Source: Fragilariopsis cylindrus CCMP1102 (Eukaryota; Bacillariophyta; Bacillariophyceae; Bacillariales; Bacillariaceae). Taken from it: a DNA stretch of 64,000 nucleotides. Shown here piece by piece: positions 53,781-61,300 of this stretch. Positions within the stretch are counted from its first letter, which is position 1, and each line of letters begins with the position of its first letter. The notes beneath the pieces were generated by a model that saw nothing but the letters and a program-made list of their open reading frames with translations, made no database searches and had not been told where the DNA came from. The stretch covers positions 1 through 64,000 of the forward strand of contig FMBT01000391.1 in NCBI GenBank assembly GCA_900095095.1, written 5' to 3'. The position numbers and the translations under genes are program-made.

Positions 53781-54848
53781 TTAATCAATATTATCTTGAT
53801 ATTGCATCCACATATCATATATCATTTGATCAGTTGTTGTTGGTTTGCGTTGATATACACATAAAGTATCAGCAGTAGTGTCAACGTGATCTAAAATAGA
53901 GTTTAGAATTTGATAATGACCGCGTTTGGGATCATGTGCTACTTTAAAAGACGATCCTGTTGAATTTTGAACCAAACAATCATGTAATAATACTATTGGA
54001 CCAACATGATGTGTAGTAGTACTTGAACCACTATTACTTAATAATGCACTTGAACGTGACGGCGCACTTGCTGAGCTCGAACTTGACGTCCCACTTGATG
54101 CAGCATGTAGTAGACTAATTAACACACATGGGAATCTATACCGGCCATCGACCATATATACATCAAATGGTTTATTTTTTTCGGATAGTAATGATGATAC
54201 TTGATAATTAAATTTATTTTTTAATAATGTTCTATTTGGATACCCCCAATCTTTTGTTGGACCAATATCAGCAAAATAAAAACGAAAATAATCTGGTGCT
54301 AATGTTCTTGCATAAGACACATATGCTGGATCAGAATCAACACCTGAATATCTTGGTACACCAACATATGCAGCAATTGATGTTGATTCACCTAATCCAT
54401 ATTCAAATATAGAATTTGCTTTACCATAAATTTTACCTAATGCTATACGATCATTATCTGACAATCCACCAGATGTTGTAAGTTTCATTGCTTTCCATTC
54501 ATTAACATCTGTTGGAAATTCTTTTCTTTTACTACTACTACTGAGAGTATTATCAGTATCAGTATTGGTTGTTGACGATGTTGCAATTTCAAATAGATGT
54601 TGCGCTGCCTCATCAAATAATGATGATGATAATGTTGACGTTGGTGATGATACAGCATTGTCATCGATTGCACGAGTAAAGCTCGATGATAATAGTGTAA
54701 AGTTTGAAAGTAATAAAAAAGATATATTACATACCAGTAATAACTTATTGAATGGTGATACACGACAGTTACTTGAAGTATCAATATAATTGCTGTTGCT
54801 TTTGTCGCCACTACGAGAATTTTTCTGCATCATCATGATTGTTTTCAA
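53781..54848 (-). CDS. Type II membrane protein with methyltransferase-like (Rossmann) domain
   Basis: The single exon encodes 355 residues. A membrane anchor lies at about 35-57 (KLLLVCNISFLLLSNF), then a Ser/Thr-rich stem to about 105. The domain starts KEFPTDVNEWKAM. It has a glycine-rich loop FEYGLGESTSIAAYVG (148-163) and an acidic end of strand 2, YSGVDSDPAYVSYAR, which resemble motifs I and II of class I SAM-dependent methyltransferases. Later parts are FDVYMVDGRYRFPCVLISL and IVLLHDCL. A Ser/Ala-rich insert splits the fold. The substrate is unknown; a Golgi or ER lumenal location is inferred from the anchor. No homologue was searched. Confidence 0.7.
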   Translation of the reverse strand: MKTIMMMQKNSRSGDKSNSNYIDTSSNCRVSPFNKLLLVCNISFLLLSNFTLLSSSFTRAIDDNAVSSPTSTLSSSLFDEAAQHLFEIATSSTTNTDTDNTLSSSSKRKEFPTDVNEWKAMKLTTSGGLSDNDRIALGKIYGKANSIFEYGLGESTSIAAYVGVPRYSGVDSDPAYVSYARTLAPDYFRFYFADIGPTKDWGYPNRTLLKNKFNYQVSSLLSEKNKPFDVYMVDGRYRFPCVLISLLHAASSGTSSSSSASAPSRSSALLSNSGSSTTTHHVGPIVLLHDCLVQNSTGSSFKVAHDPKRGHYQILNSILDHVDTTADTLCVYQRKPTTTDQMIYDMWMQYQDNID

Positions 54849-55089
54849 GCCACAAACGTAATTAGCTAACCGTTTTGTCGTTGTCGTTGTCTCTGTTGTT
54901 GTTATTTACTATGTACTCAGCACGTGTTATATAAAGAGATAAGTTTATGTTAAATTGTGTAATTTACAAATTGTTTCAACCTTATTTTGTCCACTACCGT
55001 ACACTCATCAGTACACACAATTTCGCGAATTAATGATGTAAATGCGAGAGCGATTTGAAATCTGAATTCCTGCATACAAACGGAACATT

Positions 55090-55630
55090 GACCGGTAACT
55101 CTTACTGTGAAAATTAAAATCAATCGCAGAGGAAATTTTACCTCATCCCTCGTAGTATTTATACACGTTGACTGGAGGATTGTATGTTTGAACTCGTGTA
55201 AGACACGCGCTTTTCATTTTTTACACTTAACGACTGCTGCCCAGCATGAGTCGTGCGTGATTTATTTTTTATTAGCTACTTATGATTGATTGATTCATTC
55301 GGGGGAGAGTCATGGCATACACTAAAATTAGAAAATCAGACATTATTCGCGATGTAAATGTGGTCGATTTGAAATCTGAATTCCTGCATGGGTTAAGCAA
55401 TGAGTCATTATTATCATAAACGACATGTATGATTTCTTATGATTGCCATTAAATCATTTCAGTTCTTACGTCAAGTTGGTGAAGGTGCTGTAGTTTAGTA
55501 GCTGGCGTAGGAATCTGACATTGCCGTCGCGTTGGCGGTTCGCATTTTCAGTACGAATTACTATCGCCCATTAGAAATCTTGTCTTGGGAAAATTATGAT
55601 TGCGTTAAATCATTTCAGCTATTCAGATGA
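55090..55630 (+). repeat. Dispersed direct repeat flanking the methyltransferase-like gene, right copy
   Basis: This is the longer partner of 53268-53555, with insertions (for example after the CCGTCGCG segment near 55530) relative to the left copy. Confidence 0.65.
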
Positions 55631-55991
55631 TATTGCAACTAGGCAGTTATAAAAGATAGGGTTCGAAGTTCGCGGAATGTATGTTCTTTTTTTGAATGCA
55701 GTCTCTGAAGTTCGCGGAAATGACCTTGCATCGATAATAATATCACTTTCACTCTGTAACATAATATTATTAAGTAAGCATGATATAATAATATGGCACC
55801 TGTAACATATATGTTACGCTTAACAGAAGTCGAACTGATTGAAGCGCGATGAAACATACTAAACATACTACTGCCATGCAGTTTTACTCGATACAAAGAG
55901 CGAGTGACTCGTCGCATACTTCAACCGCTTTCAAAAATGGCATGTTAAAAATGGCATGGCGAAGGATTGTCAGAGCATGCGTTTGGCACAA

Positions 55992-56296
55992 GCCATTGAA
56001 GCGCGATAGAAATATGACATATTTAAGCGAATGTAAGCAAAAATGCAGCGGGCACAAGCCATTGAAGCGCGATGAAATATGACATATAAAGCGAATGAAA
56101 GCAAAAATGCAGTGGGCACACGCCATTGAAGCGCGATGAAATATGAGATATGAAGCGAATGATAGCAACAATGCATCGGGCACGCGCCATTCCATTGAAG
56201 CGCGATAAAATACGAGATACGAAGCGAATGAAAGCAAAAATGCAGCCATTAAAGCGCGATAAAATACGAGATATGAAACGAATGAAAGCAAAAACA
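55992..56296 (+). repeat. Minisatellite, about 64-base unit, five copies
   Basis: Units start with GCCATTGAAGCGCGAT at 55992, 56058, 56122, 56186 (with an extra CCATT) and 56245. Each continues AAATA(T/C)GA(C/G)ATA, AAGCGAATGAAAGCAAAAATG and GGGCAC. A partial unit sits near 55836. Because unit lengths vary, several minus-strand frames stay open through the array; these are not treated as genes. Confidence 0.85.
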
Positions 56297-56469
56297 TGCC
56301 TAAAGAAAACAGTCCTCGTGAAACAACTGAGCTCTACCAAAATTACAACGTAATATAGACTAAGAAAGTTTATCACATTATATTCATAGTTAAGTTTACA
56401 ATACAATTACAATTGTATCAAAATAAGGTTACAATATCTTTAAGGTTTCCAGTGCAACTATCCTCAACA

Positions 56470-57532
56470 ATGAATACATCCACCATTTTTGTCTTGGGTT
56501 TGTTATTAGTGGCGTTTCATCCAGGCGTCCAGGCAAAAACCGTACGTGAATTATCAGCCTCTTGTGCTTTACATGATGCATACGTGATGCAGTGTTCCCA
56601 TTAAACTAACTTAATTGCGTTCTTATTTATTTTGTCTCTCTCTTCTTTCTGTCTCTCCTCATACGATATGATATGATACATATACGATGCAATGAACTAC
56701 GATACGAAACAATCTATACCAACATTATGAACGAAAGCCCGATCAACCTCGTGGTAAATGTGAAAATTCGGATGCATTCCGATTTAAAGGCGATGCAAAG
56801 CGAACATGCGATTCATTTGTTGCAAAAAAACCGAACAAGAGATGTAGAAAGAAACAACTTGGTACCAACATCAAACTTAAGTTCTTTTGTCCAGCAACAT
56901 GCAAGAGGAAGTGTAAAAAAACTGATTCACCAACATCTTCACCAACAGTTGAACGTAAAGCTTGTGAAAATCAGGATTCATTCCAATTTAAAGGTGATGA
57001 AACCAAAACATGTGACTTTGTTGCAGGGAAAAAAAAGATATGTAAAAAGAAACAACCTGGTACTGGTAAAAAGGTAAAATTCTTTTGTCCATCAGCATGC
57101 AAGAAGAAGTGTAAAAAGACATCTTCACCAACATCTTCACCAACAGTTACACGTGGCGATTGTGAAAATTTGGATTCATTTCGATTTGAAGGCAATGCAC
57201 ACCGAACATGTGATTCATATGTTGCAGCAAAACCAAACAAGAGATGTAAAAAGGAACAACCTGGTTCTGGCACAAAGAAGAAACTTAAGAAAGTTAAGTT
57301 CTTTTGTCCAGCAACATGCAAGAGGAAATGTAAAAATACTAATTCACCAACAACAACTCCAACAGCATCACCTACAGCATCACCAACAGCAACACCAACA
57401 GTGTCTGATAGTGAAGTTCCTACATCTAATCCAACTACCAGTCCAAGTGAATCATCATATCCATCTTTGACACCGTCTGAATCACCATCTGAATCATCCT
57501 ATCCGTCGTCTATGCCTGTACCCAGAAAATAG
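56470..57532 (+). CDS. Secreted protein with three six-cysteine repeats and a Ser/Pro/Thr tail, two exons
   Basis: Exon 1 is 56470-56541, a signal peptide MNTSTIFVLGLLLVAF to QAKT. Exon 2 is 56738-57532, after a 196-base intron with a GTACGT donor and a GAAAG acceptor. The product has 288 residues. Three repeats of about 60 residues each hold six Cys in the order CEN, TCD, (R/I/K)C, FFCP, (T/A)CK and KC. All are rich in Lys/Arg, with near-identical FFCPATCKRKC ends. The spacing is reminiscent of ShK-type or other small disulphide domains, but I cannot assign one. The C-terminal 70 residues are SPT/TPT and PSESSYPS repeats of the kind seen in diatom cell-wall and extracellular proteins. An extracellular structural or binding role is inferred. 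Confidence 0.75.
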
Positions 57533-57638
57533 AGAAGTGTCCGCATGAGTAGAACACGAATAAGAGAAGTGTTATACATATAGAGTCGAAGCAGAATGTC
57601 TATGTCCTTTGAACCGCTAATAATACCAATATATATGT

Positions 57639-57914
57639 ATTAGGCGAAGTGAGTTACGAACAGAAAGTTGTATACAAGGTTACCGTGTAACGCAAGTGTA
57701 ACGCAAGTGTAACGCAATACTAAAATGCCAAGAAAAGAGCAGAATACTTCGATCACAAGAAATGAACTATCTATTTCTTTTATTGTTGAGAAATTGTAAT
57801 AACCATAGACTAAATAAACAAGTGTGTTAATAACAACTTTTGCGTTTGAATATCATCGTTTGTATTGCATTTCAATACCGACAAAAGTACAAAAGGAGAT
57901 CTAATTATATTTAT
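57639..57914 (+). repeat. Shared 3'-flank repeat, copy A
   Basis: It begins TATTAGGCGAAGTGAG and runs through TAACGCAATACTAAAATGCC, AAATAAACAAGTGTGTTAAT and GGAGATCTAATTATATT. It directly follows the Cys-repeat gene and probably includes its 3' UTR. Copies B and C lie at 59335-59527 and 60277-60513. Confidence 0.75.
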
Positions 57915-57929
57915 CAATTATTGAATTAA

Positions 57930-59201
57930 TGATCTACTGATTCACCAAGAGCAACTCCCACTGCTACACCAACAGTGAGTCCAACTTCAAGTCCAACCAC
58001 ACCACCATCTATCTCAGCAAGTTCTGCACCAAGTCTAATCCCCAGTGTAATTTCAAGCACTTCTTCTAGTTTAGATCCAAGTGCGACTCCAAGTCTTACA
58101 CCTAGTAGTGTACCCAGCTCTTCTCCTACTTTTGATCCACTTGGGGTACCAAGCTCTTCTCCGAGCGGTTTGCCCAGCAATGTTACCAGCTTAAATGATG
58201 CACCCACTATCAGTGCTTACCCTAGTTCTGATCCCACAGCTACTGCAGAACCAAGCAATAGCCTTGCACCCAGTTCTCTTCCAAGTCTCTCATCCAGTGC
58301 TGTTCCAAGTTTAATTCTGAGTACTGTCCCAAGTTTTGAACCATGCCTTGCACTAAGTTCTGCTCCAAGTCTTGAACCAAGTACAATGCCCTCAAATGTT
58401 CCAACTGAAACACCTTCCACTACTTTTGCACTTCTATTCTCAGTAGATCCAGATGTTACTCGGGCCGAAATTGTAGAAGGTAAGCCAAACAACCCTCTCT
58501 TTTTCCCACAGAACATTGTCTTTTTTAGCATCAACAATTTTTAACAAATTGTTTACTTGTTTTGTCTTTTTATAGGTGCTCTTGCGACATCAAAATCATT
58601 GGCTGGTTTAACAGCCGCAAGTGGACGCCAACTTCTATCAACCTGTCCAGAACCTGAGGCCGAATGTGATGCAGTAGAAGTTACGTGCGATTTTGAGGGA
58701 GTAGATACAAGTGGTTCTAAATGTTGAAATGTACCATGTACTATCACTGCTCCAGCTTGTTCAGGCTTTGATACTGCAGAAGCAGCAGAAAAAAATGAAG
58801 CTGTAGTAGCTACAGGAGATTATGCTGCAAAGTTAGCAGAAGTAGCAGATATAGTTGCCAAAGTAATTTTGCCTCCCAGTGAGCAGCCAAGTTCTGTACC
58901 AAGTTCAGGTCCAAGTATATCAAGTGCGCCAAGTTCCATCCCCACTGAGATTCCTAGTAGTGTACCAACCCCAATACCTAGTAGCACACCAACTTGTGTA
59001 CCAAGTCAAATTCCAAGTGATGCACCAGCTGTAGCAACTGCAGCTCCATCAACTTCGTCATTCCCTACTGCATCGCCAACTGCACCTCCAACTGAGACTT
59101 CCACCCCTACAAAGTCACCTACTGTTGCACCGGTTTCATCTACTCTTGCACCAACTGAGAGTTCCTACCCTAGTTTTAATCCAACAAGTGATCCAATCTA
59201 G
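57930..59201 (+). pseudogene. Ser/Pro-rich extracellular-type protein gene, 5' end missing and one in-frame TGA
   Basis: The frame opens as STDSPRATPTATPTVSPTSS without an ATG or signal peptide, and runs through PSS/PSL repeats to 58479. A 96-base intron (GTAAGC to TATAG) leads to the second exon at 58576. That exon encodes LATSKSLAGLTAASG and a Cys-containing segment (STCPEPEAECDAVEV, VTCDFEGVD), then TGA at 58725-58727 in the phrase SKC-stop-NVPC, where Trp (TGG) is likely ancestral. After an Ala/Glu-rich helix (TGDYAAKLAEVADIVAK) the PSS/PTE repeats resume to the stop at 59199. The opening resembles the tail of the neighbouring Cys-repeat gene, so it may have arisen by tandem duplication. 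Confidence 0.6.
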
Positions 59202-59334
59202 TATTAAACCAACAAGTGATTTATTGATGTTAGTAGAAGTAAATGTTGTCATATAGTATTGAACTTACTGATAACCAGTTGATGAAGTCGTTACACAAAT
59301 AAGAGAAGTGTCGGCCAAACCGCCTATATATATG

Positions 59335-59527
59335 TATTAGGCGAAGTGATGTTATGAATATCGTTGTGTACAAAGTTACTGTTTACCGCAATACCAAAAT
59401 ACAAGAAAAGACCTGAGTACTAGAAATATTGTAGAAGAATTGTAATAAACATAAACTAAATAATCAAGTGTGTTAATAACAATCTTTTGTGTTTGAACAT
59501 CCGTTACATTGCAATAGTAATAGTAAT
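59335..59527 (+). repeat. Shared 3'-flank repeat, copy B
   Basis: This is a diverged copy following the Ser/Pro-rich pseudogene. It has TATTAGGCGAAGTGA, ACTAAATAATCAAGTGTGTT and TTTTGTGTTTGAACATC. Confidence 0.7.
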
Positions 59528-60276
59528 AGAGCTATCCAAGATATCTACAAAATGGAAACCATCTTTTGGAAGAAATATCTTGTGTTCAAGAAAGGTGAGT
59601 GACCTGGTAGAACAACCACAGTAGTCTTTCGATTGTACGTTTCACAAACAATCTATAATTGTTGAAACAGGATTGTAATAGTCTTACTCTTCTGATCTCA
59701 TTTTGGTCGCACAACAATTACTTCTACGCAAACGCTGCATAAAGCCAGTTTTAGTATTGCGCTCGTTTTCCTACTACATGGAGCTTATGTAGGACATATG
59801 GTTCAGTGAGTAACAACTCTTCCAGCTTTAAGTTGCACGTTTTATCCTATAAACGAGCTGAACAACTTTTTTTTTAGTTCATCTGAACGACAAATGGACT
59901 AGAGATCCAATTATATTTAATTAATATTATTGAATTTACGATCTCGAAAGAAGTCTAATTGCAACAATCTCAAGTCCTAACAAATAAGAACTAGAGAAGC
60001 CATTCAACTGTGAATGAGCCAGCAAGAAGAAGAAGACAAGTCTACAGAAACACGAAGAAGACAAGTCTACAGAAACACTTTCGCTGACAAGAAGAGTGAG
60101 TAACCTGGCAGAACAACCACGAGGAGTCTTTATAGGGTCAGTGAGCAACAACCCTTTCAGCTTTAATAGAAACTTGCAAGTTAGAAGAGTAAGACTATTA
60201 TAATCCTGTTCCAACAATCATCAATTGTTTGTGAAACGTAACGGATTAACAGCCACACCGTTTTTCCTGTAAACGT
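59528..60276. repeat. Spacer of scrambled repeats with a 55-base inverted pair
   Basis: The arm 59639-59693 (GTTTCACAAACAATC...) pairs with 60183-60237, its near-complement. Direct repeats also occur: GAGTGA(C/A)CCTGG(T/C)AGAACAA near 59595 and 60095, and CAGTGAG(T/C)AACAAC near 59801 and 60140. A segment near 59905-59935 matches the end of copy A (GAGATC(C)AATTATATTTAA). No gene is seen. Confidence 0.65.
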
Positions 60277-60513
60277 TATTAGGCGAAGTGAGATAAGGTT
60301 ATCATGTAACGCAATACTAAAATGCCAAGAAAAGAGCAGAATACTTTGATCACAAGAAATGAACTTACTATTTCTTTTATTGTTGAGAAATTATAATAAC
60401 CATAGACTAAATAAACAAGTGTGTTAATAACAACTTTTGCGTTTGAATATCATCGTTTGTATTGCGTTTGCAATACCGACAAAAGAACAAAAGAACCGGA
60501 GATCTAATTATAT
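60277..60513 (+). repeat. Shared 3'-flank repeat, copy C, interrupted by the MITE
   Basis: It is very close to copy A (AAAGAGCAGAATACTTTGAT, AACAAGTGTGTTAATAACAA) and ends at GGAGATCTAATTATAT, where the TTAA and MITE terminus begin. No gene lies directly upstream, so the unit has spread without its gene. Confidence 0.75.
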
Positions 60514-60781
60514 TTAACAGGATTCAGGTTATAAGGAATTTTTTGCCGATTTCTTATTTTTTTACTATTAAATTCATGCGCTAATTTTCCAAAAAAATAA
60601 TTGACTTAGAAAATATAGCCAATTTTCAACAATGTAATATAAGGAATTTTTTGCCGATTTCTAATTTTTTTTACGTGTTATTTTTCCCAAAAAAAAAATT
60701 AACTTGGAAAATATACCCAATTTTCACTGGTTGATTGCTAGATAAAGACAAAATCATTCAGCCTATTAGTTTGCGCTAGAT

Positions 60782-60836
60782 GGACTCGAACAATTGACCT
60801 CAGTTATTAATATTATCTTTTTAACCAGTTCAACCA
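60782..60836 (-). promoter_or_regulatory. tRNA-like A box / B box pair inside MITE copy 3
   Basis: On the minus strand TGGTTGAACTGG (A-box-like) is followed after 33 bases by GTTCGAGTCC, the best B-box match of the three copies. The surrounding DNA again lacks a clean cloverleaf. Confidence 0.45.
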
Positions 60837-60966
60837 AGAACTGTGGAAGATTTTATTACGCTGAAGTTAGAAGAGCGGATTGAGTATATATACCATGAAG
60901 CGCCTAAATTAACACGCGCTAAATACAGTGATTTTCGATCGAAAACAAGATTGATAATGGAAAACC

Positions 60967-61232
60967 GAGTATACACACACATGCTAGGCGGGCGACTTGG
61001 GTGATTCGGGAATTTCGTCGAGCGAAACGAGAATTTTGCGTTTTCCAAAACGCAATTTTCTTAGGGAAGGGCGTGTGTTAAATTTGAAAAAATTTGCGTT
61101 TTGGAAAACCCAATTTAAGACGCGCACTTCCCTATAAAAATTGCGTTTTGGAAAACGCAAAATTCTCGTTTCGCTTGACGAAATCCCCAAATTACCTGAG
61201 TTGCCCTCCTAACAGTATGTGTGTGTATACTC
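60967..61232. repeat. Foldback element of 266 bases with long imperfect arms
   Basis: GAGTATACACACACATGC at the left and its near-complement at the right end frame two arms of about 95 bases. The arms include CGAAACGAGAATTTTGCGTT and its complement. A TTTGCGTTTTGGAAAAC motif recurs in the loop. It has no coding capacity. Confidence 0.8.
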
Positions 61233-61300
61233 AACTAAAGTAGAAAAGAAGATAACGGACATGATCTCCATTAAATAGAGATTATATATTACCTGGTTAA

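Larger units (their letters stand above)
54849..56469. other. Intergenic spacer
   Basis: This holds the right-hand dispersed repeat and the minisatellite listed separately. Segments at about 55020-55075 and 55346-55391 share GATGTAAATG and GATTTGAAATCTGAATTCCT. No gene is supported. Confidence 0.5.
60518..61296 (+). mobile_element. TTAA-flanked MITE, copy 3 (diverged, right end uncertain)
   Basis: The left end CAGGATTCAGGTTAT is exact and preceded by TTAA (60514-60517). The interior begins with a duplicated TATAAGGAATTTTTTGCCGA segment (near 60531 and 60640). The right end is not certain: ATTACCTGGTTAA at 61288-61300 could be a shortened terminus. A foldback element (60967-61232) seems to have replaced or entered the right half. 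Confidence 0.6.

Noticed and set aside
55992-56296. CRISPR-like array
   Set aside because: The whole 64-base unit is repeated with no unique spacers, and the organism is eukaryotic.
55884-56406. Overlapping minus-strand frames with a repeated SRFNG/HRASM peptide
   Set aside because: Three frames are open at once across a minisatellite whose unit length varies. This is a product of the repeat, not coding constraint.
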